From assembly GCF_002078875.1 (NCBI RefSeq), contig NC_034411.1, forward strand, positions 52,353,806-52,417,805: a stretch of 64,000 nucleotides of DNA, read 5' to 3'. The DNA is from Numida meleagris. Taxonomy: Eukaryota; Chordata; Aves; Galliformes; Numididae. A model generated the notes under the pieces. The model saw nothing but the letters and a program-made list of their open reading frames with translations, was not told the DNA's origin and searched no databases. The position numbers and the translations under genes are program-made. Positions 24,201-37,317 of the stretch are shown in pieces; the first letter of the stretch is position 1, and every line of letters begins with the position of its first letter.

Positions 24201-27200
24201 TGGTTCTAATAACGAACTGTCTCCCTAGTGCTCTTTCTAGCACTCCTGTTGTTAGTTTTATCTTACAACCACATTTCCTTAATAATTTTTTGGTGTATAT
24301 TTACTGCAGTTCACTCAGTAACAAAGTTACTGATTGTATTCATACCAAAAAATGTGGTCTGTTCTATTACATTATAGAGATTCTGAACTTGCAATGTTTT
24401 TTTTTTTTTTTCCCCAAGGATATGAAATATCCAATAGTCACTGAATCAGTTGGTTCCAACCATTCCCTTATGGACTTTGCTGTCCTTACGTATTATATGA
24501 ATAGCCTTTAACTGCACAGACTTCTGTGAATCTTATTCCCATATAAGAATCACTAGGATAGTTTGAGGTCTGACTGTTGACTGTTTGGAACAGTCAGTAC
24601 CTTGAGCCCTCCACTTTTGAAGTGGACATTTGTTTGAACTTAATATTTCTTATTTTCTGTAGAACTGAAGAAATTACAATGTTGAAAACACTTTCAAAAA
24701 TCGGCAAGACATTTCTGTACTATTTATTGCCCAGAATTTTCAATCAGAGCATTGTCTAGAATATAGTCATAAAACAAGTTAAAAAATCCTAAGTCTAAGA
24801 TTGTTATTTTTGATAGATGAGGAAACTGCTAGAAGCAAAATAGTTGATACTTTAAACTTCTCTCTAGATTACAACATCCATTTCACTGCATCACACACAT
24901 GGGCAATCCAATGAAAAAAGCCTGTGTTTATGCTGGCAATGATTCTGGTCACAGTCAAGGGAAACACTGCCTTCCAAAATAGTGATGTTTAGATGAAAAT
25001 TCCCAAAAGTCTGCTCCTTGGTTTTGACATCACTATGGATTAAGAACTGAAATCATTAAAAAACTAAGTCACTATACACATGTAATGCTAGCCATTTTAG
25101 TAATCCATAAGAACTCTTTCCTTGTGCTGAGATATTCTGCAGCTTTTTGTTCAGGGGTGAAAGCTGTGTACCCTGACCAGGGAAAGAACATGTGATCTTG
25201 GAAGAAGATGTAGGATACAGGGCAATAATGATGGAGGTGCAGGTTCTTTTTTCACCACATCCCTTGTTTCTCGTGACTTTGCAGGAACCCCCTGGAGGGC
25301 TACACATTTAATACCCCGTGGGGTGTTCCAGGGCAGCTCAGGAGAAATGTTCCTTACAGACAGGCAGCTGAGCATTTTCTTCTCCAAGTCCTCGACATTT
25401 AAAAAGGATATTACACAATGAATAACAAAAGAAAGGCTGGAGATAGGTGATAGAGTATCTGGACAGGAAGAAGAGAGATCGGCAGGGTACCTGGATGTCA
25501 GCATGATGACGTCCAAAGGCCCATCTGGTACCCAGATAGAGGACGGAAAGAGGATGCCTGGTTTTCAGCATTTTGAGGTGTACTCAGAGAACAGGATGGA
25601 GACTTTGAGTAGGGATGGGAAATGCACAAGGATCATTATGAGTGGGGAAATTTGGTGACAAAGGACTTGCCTATCAGGAAAAGGTTTTGCAGAACTGTCT
25701 TCAAGACTCATGTCTTTTATTGAAAGAGGAACATAAAAACAAAGAGCCCATCCCCAAACCTAGAAAATTTTCTTCCCCTGTCAACGGTGATGCAGGTCAG
25801 CTACCACCCTGTGCTCTGACCTCTCCAAAGCTTGGCCAGTGCTTCCCAGGGAAACCTTAGGTAGGTGATTCAGATATTATCACAACACTAGATTTTTCCT
25901 TAAGGAGGCAGTAGTTGTCTAATCTGGCCCCCATCTCTTCTGTGTATCCACCCAGTGCTGGAGTAGAGATAAACTGCAAGTGATCCTACTCTCTACTTTA
26001 GGTTGCTGACAAGAAGGTTTTGACACAGAAGTAAGTCTCCAGTATGCAGAGGGACTTACTGAAAAACATATTTCTGCTCCATATATCATGCATCCTGAGC
26101 AACAAGGCAAGATTGAGGAATGTCTGTTGTTATAAATATGGAGAAGACCCTGTAATCCTTATTAATCTCTCTTTACTGGTGGCTTCTTCTCGTCAGCAGG
26201 GCATGAAATAATTCAGCACAGGTAGATCTTTGCTCTGCAGGCTGGTGCAGTGCATTGTTACCTCTGACAGATTCTTGCAGCCAAGTACTGCAGAATTTAT
26301 TTCCAAAACATTGAAAGGTATATTTTAACGCCATCTTCTCCAATTCATCATCTCATCTGTCCTTTTGGACATAATTTTAAAACTAGAGTAGTACACATAT
26401 GAAAAAAACAATATGCTAGGAATTTCTCATGAAAAATCACATTGCCTGTTATGAAACTGAACAGAAATAGATTAGCTACTCAACCTTGATCCAAATAAAA
26501 ACAGTTTTTGTGGCTGGGACTTGGCCAGTGAAAAAGCTATTTTTTTGCTGATGTGCATCGGTACCTTACAATTCAAATGATTTTTTGATGAAAACTCCAG
26601 TTTGGAAAGCCAAGGTAAAAACATGTTGTATTTGTGACAATATAATAAAGGACAAATAATTTCTTGTATGTATTCTGTCTTCTTTAATATGAGGAGAGGT
26701 AGAAAATATTCTCTGCAGGAAAAATGAAATTCCACTGCTGCTAGGTCTTGGGTTCTCCTCCTTCCTCCTGTTTTCTCTTATAAGCTTTTCAACTCATTTG
26801 TTGGGAGCACTTGGATGATCCCACATATATAACATCCCAATGCCCCAACAGTCCCAGTACAGGAGTCTTATGCCTGTGCTTCTATTGCATAGAAAGGGCA
26901 GCTCTATTTGAAAGCTAACAGTTGTTCAAAAAAGGGTCTTTTTTATTTCTTTTTAAAAGTTCTTTGGTTTTTGCAGGTCTTCTTGATTTCAGGTTGTATT
27001 ACCTCTGAAAACGTACTGTTACTATACAATGGCACAAGTTTGTGTTGCTCGCTTTGCAGGCTTGCTGACAACACCTAACAAGACAATATGTTATTGATGG
27101 AGGAAAAAGAGGAAAAAGGTATTGATGAAGGAATTAATTAGAGAGTTTGAAAATGCTTTCTTCTTTATTTTTCCACTTTAACAATCTCCTCTGAATTTTA

Positions 27201-29070
27201 TACCCATATCATCTTTCTCCTTAATTGGTCTGTTTTCACATTATTCTGGTCTGTTTTGTGCATTGAAGTAGCACCTAGTTTTGATCCAGGTCAGACATAG
27301 CACACAGCCAATCACATGGGTTGTATTTTGTCTTAGGGACTTTTTCACCAGTTATAGGCTGCTTGCAGGAGAACAGCTGATATTCAGACTGAAGCAAGGA
27401 CTATACAAAGGTACAAATCTGAATAATCACACTGCTTTGATGAGTGAATTCATAATGAATTTTACATCACACTGCCATAGTGCCTTTGAACTGGTATTAG
27501 AGCCCCCTTAATGGGATCTCTCTTATGACTGAATGACAACTCCTGTAGAAAATATTTTTTTTCCTGCTTTCTAAGTGTTCTGTATTAAATTTTCTTTCTT
27601 TTGGTTTTGCTTTTCAAATATCCAGTGTCCAGATTTTTCAGATGATTATGTCTGTATCTTCTTGTGTCTTCAACACTAAAAATGAGCTCATTCTCTTGAA
27701 TTAATTACAATGAAAATAAAGAACTTTATGCCATTCAAGAAACAAGTTTTTTTATGTTCCTTAAGTATTTGACATGGATTTTTCCTGTCTGCTTTCCATT
27801 GAAGGGCAGAATCGTAAGTGGCAAAATAGTCTCAGAGAAAGGTTGTTTTTGTGAGATTTCTAAGGGATTTTTCTCTTTTACAAGAAATGAAAGATGCAGA
27901 AAAATAAGCTTTCAGGCTTCTGCGTAATTGTTTGAACTAGATCCAACCCCTAAGCCTTTCAAGGCTTCTTTTCTGCAAATGTGTATTGACAAACACAAAG
28001 GCAAATACTGCAGAAATAGGCTCTGGTAACTGATGTTATCACGTGATGCTACCACAAGAGTGCTGAAAAGGAGGGCAAACATAATTATTATATTCGGATT
28101 TATGGTCTGTTTAGTAATCAAAATCACTCGCCATTACAAGCAAATCCTACTCCTCCATTCTGATGTCAATCCCCACTAGTATAACATGTGTACTGTTCCA
28201 TATTTTAGAGAAATGAGCCTTTCCTTTGCAGTTCAAAGTTTGAGATCTTTCTCCTCTTTTTTTCTTTTTTCTTTTTTTTTTCTTTTTCTTTTTTTTTTTT
28301 TGTTTATTAATCACTTCAAAACACTCCTTCTTGCTTAATCCAGTAGTTCTACAGGACTCGCACTTCTTTTTCCGCGGACCTACATGCATTCTTTCTCTTC
28401 TTCAGGCTCTCTCCTGAAAAAGCCCAGAATTGTAGGGTTGAGAGATGCAATACCTCCACCTGCATGCTCTAATTTCTCCGGTTCCAGAGCAAGCATTGTT
28501 CTGTCTGGTCACGGTATCCCTTTATTTATTCTTAGACAAAAACTTTGTGAGTGATGGCTAGATTTGTGGACTCAGATTCTGCTTTACACATACAACATAT
28601 TCATAAGTGTACACTAGCCTGGCTACTTAAGTAATTATTTAGTAATCTATTTTGGAGAAGGATAATCTCCTACGGAAACAGAGAATTTTAACAGATAATA
28701 TTAACCTTATGTTAAAAAATCCCACGCAACTAAAAACTCACTCATAGGACAAGACAAGAGGACATCTTGTTCCTTCTTTTCACTCAGTTTGCTCAAAACA
28801 TATTCTAAGAGTGAACAGCAAAGCAAATATAGAGCCTCAGAACTCAATATGTGTGTGTACTTCTTGGCAGTTAAATGGTTCTTCATTGCCTGATTTTTCC
28901 CAAATGAACCTCTGCCATACTCTGTGATTGATGCGTATTGTATCCTCAATTCCAAAATAAGATATTTTTCTCCTTGGAAAAAAAATGTTGGATTTTATCT
29001 AAGAAAGAATTGTGTCAAAAGAGAGGATTATTCTCCTCTTTCCTGGCCATATGAGTATTTGTAAGTGTAT
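24201..29070. other. Unique non-coding sequence, no gene seen
   Basis: Contains a T15 run (24397-24411) and a T-rich pyrimidine tract (28241-28302). Overlapping minus-strand frames at 25056-25571 (up to 121 codons) and a plus frame at 25642-25860 look uninterrupted but show no domain and no splice-framed structure. I do not call a gene. Confidence 0.5.
28241..28302. repeat. T-rich pyrimidine tract
   Basis: About 60 bases of T with scattered C (single G near the end). The opposite-strand frame through it is only poly-Lys low complexity. Confidence 0.9.
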
Positions 29071-29269
29071 CGGTAAGGCACTGGACCAAGTTGCCCAGAG
29101 AAATTGTGGCTGCCTCACAAGCTGGAGGCTTTCAAGGCAAGACTGAATGGGGCTTCGAGCAACTTCATGTAGTGAAAGATATACCTGCCCATGCAGGGAG
29201 TTGGAACTAGATGGTCTTTAAGGTCTCTTCCAACTCAAAGCAACCTGTGACTCTATGATTCTATGATTT
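29071..29269 (+). mobile_element. CR1 3' end fragment
   Basis: AGGCACTGGACCAAGTTGCC starts at about 29076 (ORF2 C-terminal HW---LP block, diverged). The 3' UTR box TTGGAACTAGATGGTCTTTA follows, then the tail CTCTATGATTCTATGATT at 29251-29268. About 200 bp. Confidence 0.92.
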
Positions 29270-32085
29270 ACAGGAGATTCCATAGATACAAATATATAAA
29301 TATTAGTATATACAGTGTATTCCCTGTTGCACAGAACACCCTCAGAAACTCATATATTGTTATGGTGGTCATAGTAGTCAGCTGAGGAGCTGTATCTTCT
29401 TCACATCCCTTGAATAAGCCAATTTTCTGAAGATACATTTTGCAAGAATATCCTTCTTATGAGAAATCAAAATTTTTTAAAACTTGCTTGAAAAATCATC
29501 TTGCAAAAGGCTCTTTGTTCTTCAAATTCCGTGACCACAACTGAAGCACTTAAACTGAAAAGAAGTGCCATAAAAACATAAATCTTCATAGAAATCACAG
29601 ATTTGGCATGCCATTATTTCTGTTCCTTAGCAAACCATGCAGTCATTTTCCATTCATTTAAAATGCAGTCAAGTAAGATCAATTCAGGCTTTGCTTGTCT
29701 GTATCCTGTGATGTAATGCCATCTAATGAAGCTGGATAGTATAAAATCTGACTTCAGTCAGCCAGACCATTATAATGCTCTTCCTTCTGTTTTGACCTTT
29801 AAATAAAAGTTTAGTACACAAGGCAATGAGTGCTGCCTGTAGCTGGCACTTGTGGCAACTTGTTGAGTTCAAATACAGATGACAGATCTGTTGTTATGAA
29901 TCATTTACATAATGTTATCTAAGCAAAGTATTTATTTCATATGAGCAAATTTCATTAAAGAAACAGCAAGATGAAAAATTTCAAAATAAATGGTTGACTT
30001 GAGATGGATCATTTAGCTTTAGTTCAACTCCCTTTATATCTACCATGTTACAGTTACATTAGAATGTAGTGATGTACTCAGATATTATTTTTCCATGGAC
30101 AGGGTCAACCTCTGTTGTAGTGTACGTGTAGCTCATGAAGATGCAATCTGAGTGCGGGACTATATGTTTCCTAATAGATCTTCTTTTGCTAGGCTTGCTT
30201 AAGAAAATAAGTGCTTTTGAAGGACTGATCCATCCTGTTCCTCTCCATATATGTACATAGTCATACATGCACATGCATAACTGTATTTATCAGATTCCTA
30301 TAGAACATGTTATCGTTACAACTTTATCAGGCCTTTGCATGATAGAGACAATAATCTCCTTGTGCAGTTCCCAGGGGCACAATCCTACTACAAAATTTGA
30401 GATATCCTGGCCCTTCCATGCAACTTTGGAATACAGCATGCTCAGTCCCCTCCAAGGTGCCTCCCACAAAATGCAGTTTGTGCATGAGGGCTGTAATTAT
30501 GACCAAATCTGGGCACATTTCAAGGGGACTATTTGATGCCTTCTTCGCATATTCAGCACTATGGCAAGAAGGTGCTCGAAAATTCCAGACTAGACAGTGT
30601 GGCTGAGAGTAAACTTCATTAAAAAAAAGAGGAGCATAAGTAAAACAAGTGAATATGCCTTCAACGTATGCTACAAGCATTAAATGTTTCTTGTGACAAC
30701 TGAGGGAATGGTATAGGTGGAAACAGTTACCTGTGCATGGCAGATGGAGAAATCAAGACCTGGTCTAAAGAAATCTGCCAAAAGCTGCAGACCAAAAGGA
30801 AATTAGCAATTTTTACCACCCATCTCATTCTTTTAAAATACAACGTTCCCCAGTATCCACATACTGCACTATATTCTTCCTCACAGGTACTCAGCCTTGA
30901 TGGGGAACTTGACTGGACTTTGCAGTCAACTGGAATCAACCATGCACAAATAATTGCCATGTGAATACATGGCATCTTCTTGTTCAATTCAGTTCAGTGC
31001 TGTAAGTCAGAGCCTCCATGCAGTGAGCTGGTGTGTGTACTGAGGTTAAAGTGCTACTCTGCAATTATTTGTAGTTTTCTGCAGTTCTATTTCAGCACAA
31101 CACATTCACATTTCCAAGGCTGAAGAATCACCTGTGACTTAGCAGACCTTATGATGCAGACTTATTTTCTAAGCAGCATCTTTGAGCCTGCATTATGTTT
31201 TCTCAGGGTAATTTACATTTTATTTTGTTTTTCACAATGCTGAGGGAGAGACATTCATAAAAAACCTCATGGAAATGACTCAGGAGATTAGGTTGCTAAG
31301 CTGTTTTTCATACATATTATCCTTCTGGAATAAACATCTTAAAACACATAATTATCTTTCTGAAGCACTGCATCAGTAGATGGCTTCTCCCAGCACTTAC
31401 ATTCTTAAAAATCTGTAGTAACTCCAGTGAATTCAGAAAAGATTCTTTGTAGTGAGTGCAGAAATAATCAGATCCAATAAATGCAAGTTTAAGACACTGA
31501 AGATTTAGACCATCATAGCAATCCAAATGTAAATTATAATATTTTGTTGTACTCTCTCTTTTGTATTGTTTCTTTTTTTTCCAGCAAGGTCATTTGCAAA
31601 TCCACTGCTAAGACGGGAGAGTTTAGATTATATGGACAGTTGTTAACTGAGAACGGCCTTTCCAGAATTGCATGCTTTGCATTAGACACTAAGAAGTGCT
31701 TTCTGCTCTCCTCAAAATGCACAGTAGTAGCAAGTCTTGCCAGAAAATGCAAGCTGGGAATTTCTTAGCTAGGAATTTACACTCTAAAGTTACACAATGA
31801 TTTCTGATAACCAAAGGTATGCTTTGATAGAATGGATCTAAGGAGGTTTGGCAAGGGGAACATCCTAGCTGTTAGGTTTCCGTGGACAATGGTGTGGGTT
31901 TTTTGGAGAAAGCTCAGGCCTCTTTCTTTTTATATTCTCTTCCAGTGAATCAACCAGCTCACATAGAAAGTTTTTTGGAAAAAAATTGCAGCGGCACTTG
32001 ATTGTTACATATAAATACCTCACCTTTATATGTCCCATACAGCTTCTGCAGCTGCATCATTTGATTTTGCTATTGCTGGCTAACT
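29270..32085. other. Unique non-coding sequence, no gene seen
   Basis: Two overlapping frames of 89-117 codons (30267-30680) on opposite strands are open but lack any recognisable motif. Nothing else is identified. Confidence 0.5.
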
Positions 32086-33195
32086 AATCATAGAGTCATA
32101 GAATCAAAGAATCCTTAGAGTTGGAAGGAAGCTCTGAAGGCCATCTAGTCCAACTCCCATGCAATGAACAGGGACATCCACAGCTACATCAGGTTGCCCA
32201 GGGCCTTATCCAGCCTGGCCTTGAAAGTCACCAGGGACAGGGCATCAACCACATCTCTGGGCAACCTGTTCCAGTGCCTCACCACCCTCACTGTAAAAGA
32301 CTGTTTCCTTATATCCGACCTAAATCTACCCTCTTTGAGCTTAGAACCGTTTCCCCTTGTTTCCCACCACAGACCCTGATAAAGTGTCTGTCCCCTTCTT
32401 TCCTGTATCTCCCCTTCAGATACTGAAAGGCCGCTCTCAGGTCACCTCGCAGCCTTCTCTTCTCCAGGCCGAAAAGCCGCAGCTCTCAGCCTGTCCTCAT
32501 AAGAGAGTTCCATTCTGTGGACTATTTTTGTGGCCCTTCTCTGGACACACTCCAACAGCTCTATGTCTCTCCTGTACTGAGGACTCCAGATCCGGATGCA
32601 GCACTCCATGTGAGGCCTCGCCAGCCCAGAGCAGAGGGGCAGGATCACCTCCCTCAACATGCTGGTCTTTTGCAATCTTTTGATGCATCCCAGGATATGG
32701 TTGGCTTTCTGGGCTGCAAGGGCACATTGCTGGCTCATGTCCAGCTTGCCATCCACCCATACCCCCAGGTCTTTTTCAGCAGGGCTGCGCTCAGTCATTT
32801 CACCCCCCAGCTTTATTGGTAGTGAGAGTTGCCTTGACCCAGGTGCACAGTCTTACATTTGGATTTGTTGAACGTGCTGATGTTCACCTGGGCCCACAGC
32901 TCAAGCCTGTTTAGGTCCCTCTGAAAGGCATCCAGTCCCTCTGGTGTGTTGACTGCACCCCACAGGTTGGTGTCAACACCAAACTTGCTGAGGGTGCACT
33001 TGACCCCACTGTTAATGTCATTGATGAAGGTATTAAAGAGTATTGGCCACAGCACTGATCCCTGAAGGACACACTCATCACCAATCCCCATCCAGACATT
33101 GAGCCACTGACCGTCACCCTCTGGACTCTATCCTGCAGCCAGTTCTTTGTCAATTGAATAGTCCACCCATCACATTCATATCTCTCCAGTTTGGT
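32086..33195 (-). mobile_element. CR1 LINE fragment, RT palm to 3' tail
   Basis: About 1.1 kb of CR1 in reverse orientation. The 3' end is at 32086 (TCATAGAGTCATAGAATC-type tail). Going 5', the 3' UTR and ORF2 C-terminus follow, then [18 protein letters not shown] and [17 protein letters not shown] (minus frame 32442-32798). The frame 32813-33091 follows, with VLWPILFNTFINDI, then LSKFGVDTNLWG where the catalytic FADD is degraded to FGVD. QLTKNWLQDRVQRVTVSGSM lies at about 33090-33150, and the most 5' recognisable block is KLERYECDGW near 33190. Multiple frame breaks; inactive. Confidence 0.95.
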
Positions 33196-34667
33196 ATATA
33201 ATATATGAAAACTTTGGTATCTTTCCTTTCTTGTATCTCAATTTCTGCTAAGAATAGTGAGAAATGAGGATTTATTATCATGGAAGCAGTAGAAATTTCC
33301 TAATAAAAATTTAAATCAATTCCTGCGGATGTTGGAAGTTGATATCTTTTCAATAGCAACAAAATATATTTTCACTGCAACAAAAATCCCCATTGAATCA
33401 TGTCATTACTTATTTAGATCATTTTTAACAAACCATTGGGAATCATATCCCAGATGATGATGTACCAGATCAAGTGCATGGACAGGTAAAGATCTGCTAT
33501 TTTATTTTGTAAGTAAATTTGAATGGATTGATTAAAAGTGTTTTTCTGTGCCTTTAGACCTGTTTCTGCTGGACCTTCATTTCCTCAGCAGAAGACATAA
33601 ATTATTCTTGTGGTTTGATAGTTTTTGAAAAAAAAAAAAAGGCTAAAAATAGAGGACTGTGTTTCCAAAATAAGTGCATTTTCTAGTTAGAAGGAAAGAC
33701 TTTGGGATTGCAGGCACCTATATCATTGGCAAAGTCCATGGCTTGGTTGGTCATCCTGGAATCACAGACCCTAGAAATTCAGTTTTTCTTCCCATCAGCT
33801 CCTGCTGCAGAGAACCTGCGTAATACAGATGGTCTTTATTAGTGTCTTGTTAAGGGCAGATCTATAAAAGCAAGGGCAAATAAATTTTCTATGCACAAAC
33901 AATACATAAGTGGCTTTTGGTATTGGTAAAGCGATCTCTGTAGTAACAAAACTGTTAAAATTAAGGATAACTAAATTTGTTCCAAACAGATAAAAATCAA
34001 TTTGCATTATGTGTGAGCTTGCCAAACAGGAAAAGTTAAAGACTTTACTATCTGCCAACTTTTGATTCCACTTTTCAAACTACATATAGACTTTTTTAGC
34101 AGAGTGTGCATTTTCCTTTTTTTTTAACATACGTAACCATAAATCCCAAATTGTTCAAAACTACATTATTGACAAATAAATGTGTTAGGCATTAGTTCAA
34201 CAAGTTGGAACAAAATTAGTTACAACTCTATCTCACCATTTTTGCAGTCAGTTTGCAAATCAGATATTTGGCTTGGATTCAGATAGTGAGTTTCTATATT
34301 GTTTATTCTATTAACTTTGATTACTATTTCTCAAGGGACTGGAAGTTTTCAAGAGAAAAGAATGATAAGGAAGTAATGAGATGTGAAAGTATGATACAAA
34401 AGCAAATATTTCTTAATAGTATTTTCCCATTTAAATTATTAGAAAAACCCTGCTGAATCATATTAGTGTGGACTTCTAATTTCTCAGTCTGTTATTTGTC
34501 TGCTGAAAGAAACCTTAATTTGGTGACCCTTATGTCACTCATAAAAACTGAAACTAACACCTCTGCAGTCAATGGAAGGACATCAAATGGTTTCACCAGC
34601 TCTAGAGCAGTCTTGAAAGGTTTTACTTGGAAAAATATTGAATGCTAAATTCCTTCTCTTGTATGTA
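33196..34667. other. Unique non-coding sequence, no gene seen
   Basis: AT-rich, with an A13-14 run near 33628. Short frames only, none supported. Confidence 0.5.
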
Positions 34668-34832
34668 GGTCACTCCAAAAGTAATGCCTTCTATTTACTT
34701 CCTGGATACTACAACAGATACAAATGGCACAGAAACACTATTTGATATAACAAATTCTCAGCTACAAACTGACACCTGCCTCTGATGTCATGGGCCAGCG
34801 TAATAACATAGAAGGCATTTACTTTGTACATT
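34668..34832. mobile_element. Mariner-derived MITE (internally deleted)
   Basis: The left terminal inverted repeat ACTCCAAAAGTAATGCCTTC is followed by TATTTA (34672 on). The right one reads TAACATAGAAGGCATTTACT (about 34802-34821), approximately its reverse complement. A TA precedes the left end at 34666-34667. The left 110 bp and the last ~60 bp match the corresponding parts of the 45879-46863 mariner, while the middle, including all transposase sequence, is missing. About 165 bp, non-autonomous. It resembles the Galluhop mariner described from chicken; that name rests on memory. Confidence 0.85.
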
Positions 34833-35639
34833 GGTCCTTCACTGTCAGTAAGAAATTTTTAGAATGAAGTTTTATTAATTCTCAGCAGGATACAAAATTC
34901 ATCATGGCACCTACTTACAAAGCAGTATCTCCGGTAGTGTTGAACTGAATGGAAGCTCAGATAATTAACCAGAAAGTTGCTCTCTCTTCCTTGATTTTAC
35001 TTTAAGGATTAAGTCAGTATAGATTTCTGAGATTTTTGTGTGTGTACTAGACTTACAGAATCAGCCACATTACGTGGCAAGCATACTTTACAGAAACAAA
35101 GCCACTTCACTTTTATTATCAAATAAATATTAACAGATCAGTAGAATGTAATGGATATGGACATTATAGTCAAAAAATATTGTTTGCCAAGTCACTGGAT
35201 GACTTATGTATGGTGGTGGTACATACAACTACTAATAATTAAGAGCCAACATTCTTAAAATCAAACATTTTCTTAACAAAAAAGGCACAGAGTTGTATGT
35301 TTATTGATTTTTAAAGAAACTTTAGTCATTTAGGGGTTGTAGGATTAGGCTAACAATATTTAATGAACTTTGTTCTAAATTCTATTCATCAGCATCAACA
35401 ATTCTTGTTCACTGATGGGAATGCAAATAAATAGAAAAAAATTATTTTCCAGACTTAATAGATATAGTAGGCAAGAGGAACAAATCTACAGATATGGGGG
35501 AAAAAGGTGATTACTTTTGAAATAATGTATTTTAACCTATTTTCCCAGCTAACACTGAGCAAGTCCAAACATCAAACTGACTTACTGAGTCCCATCATTA
35601 AACTATACACCTTAGTGCCACATCCATGATCTCTTAAAC
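34833..35639. other. Unique non-coding sequence, no gene seen
   Basis: No frame above 60 codons and no repeat recognised. Confidence 0.5.
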
Positions 35640-36141
35640 ACTTCAGGGTGAGGACTTAATAACTTCCCTGAGCAGCCTATTCCAATGCCTAACTACCCTT
35701 CCTCACATCCAGTCTAAACCTCCAGAATGAACAATCCCAGTTCCCTCAGTTGCTTCTCATAACTCTTGTTCTCCAGTCCCTTCATCAATTTCCTTGTTCC
35801 TTCTTCTCTTAATGCATTCCAGAAACGCAGTGTCCTTGCAGTGAGGGGCCCGAAACCAGATATGATACTCGAGGAACAGTCTCACCAGCGCTGCACACAG
35901 GAGAACAATCCCTTCCCTAGTCATGCTGACTACACTATTTCTGACACAGACCAGGATGTCATCGTCTTTCTTGGCCACCTGGGCATACTGCTGGCTCATG
36001 TTCAGCCAGTCGTTGGCCAGTATCCCCAGATTCTTTTCTACTCAGCAACCTGTCAGCCTCCCTTTTCCAAGCCTGTGACATTGTATGGCCTTATTATGAC
36101 ACAAATGCAGCACCAGGCATTTAGTCTTGTTGAATCTCTCT
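35640..36141 (-). mobile_element. CR1 ORF2 C-terminal fragment, diverged
   Basis: Reverse-complement CR1. The minus frame 35757-35999 gives MSQQYAQVAKKDDDILVCVR, then ALVRLFLEY, the conserved thumb/tail blocks of CR1 ORF2. The 35645-35760 part matches the CCCTGAGCAGCCTATTCCAA and CAGTTGCTTCTCATAACTC boxes. No tail octamers are seen at the 3' side and both ends are ragged. An old copy with several frame changes. Confidence 0.88.
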
Positions 36142-37073
36142 GAAAGCAGTTTCACTTCAGGGGCACATTGTTTACCAAATATTGTCCTCTTCTAAGGCAG
36201 AATGTGAGACTCGTTTAATGGTATTCATTGTAACGGTGATCATCCTTACTTAGTATTTAAAGTATACTGGGAGTGATTTCGTGTCATTGAAACACGAACA
36301 TTACTAAAGACTTTCTGGGATAATAGAAATATCATATTAAGTGTATAAAACTGCTATCCAATATCTTAGTGAACATTTGAGGGATAAGTTCGGGAATTAC
36401 ATTTCCTTTATAAATATAGAAGCAAACTATGTGCAAAGAATTGTAATTGTAATCTCATAAGGCAAGTGACCCTGACATTTTTGTGTAGGATGCAGAAGGA
36501 ATTAATCCGATTTTACAACCCAGTCAGGATATGTGATCGCTGGATAAATACATGCTGTGGAAATGGTGGTATAACATCATTGACAGTGACAACTTGCGTC
36601 ATGGAAACCAAAATCTGAATAGAAACAGCAATTTCTCTTCTTACTTTCGGATGACATCAAAGATCCATGGGAAATTTTTTTTTGCTAATGCATTTTTCAT
36701 TGATGGCAGCAGGAAAAACATTTTTAGTCTGGAAAAAAAAAATCAACCTTTTTTTTTGAAGTGGTGAATATGCAGAAGTTTTTTTTTTTAATTTAAAACT
36801 TCAACATATGCTTTGCATTCTGACATAGTAGAGACTTCAAAATCATTACATTTGATTTTTTAATGATTTTTTTTGTTACAGTGTTGCCACAGAGTCCTCC
36901 CTCCCAGCTTCTTGAGAAGCTGTTTCTGGTACCAGATTGCAACCAAAGCCCCAGCTCCAACACAAAGAAAGAGGCAAAGCCCTGGATGGGACTCTTAGTG
37001 AGTCATCATAGGTTGTGAAACACTGTCACCATATTTTCTTGTGTCCTGTGTGCAGGAAATGATTCATGTAAAA
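36142..37073. other. Unique non-coding sequence, no gene seen
   Basis: A-rich and T-rich short runs near 36735-36790; nothing else recognised. Confidence 0.5.
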
Positions 37074-37317
37074 CAGAATCCCAGAGTGCCTGAGGTGGAA
37101 AGGAAGATGCAAATCATCTCGTTTTTCCCCCAGCTGAGAGTGGACTCAACAGGAGCAGGGAGCTGAGGGCTGAGCTCAGCTGTATTTTGAATATCTGCAC
37201 TGACTGAGTCTCCACAGCCTTGCTGGGCAAAATCTTCCAGTGCTGTGTCAAACTTAGAGTAAAAAACTTTAAAAAGTTTTGTTTAGGTGGAATTCCCTGT
37301 ATTCCAACTTGGGCCCA
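37074..37317 (-). mobile_element. Old CR1 3' end fragment
   Basis: Reverse-complement CR1 of an older type: CCAGAGTGCCTGAGGTGGAA at the 3' side, GACTGAGTCTCCACAGCCTT then GCTGGGCAAAATCTTCCAGT, AGTAAAAAACTTTAAAAAGT, and GGTGGAATTCCCTGTATTCC. These match box by box the 3' region of CR1 but with many substitutions. Confidence 0.8.

Noticed and set aside
25056..25571. Overlapping minus-strand frames of 77-121 codons as a gene
   Set aside because: Three overlapping frames compete, none with a recognisable motif or exon signals. I cannot choose between them.
30327..30680. 117-codon minus-strand frame
   Set aside because: Overlaps plus-strand frames of similar quality and shows no family signature.
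32121..32822. Plus-strand frames of 87-108 codons
   Set aside because: Shadows of a reverse-oriented CR1.
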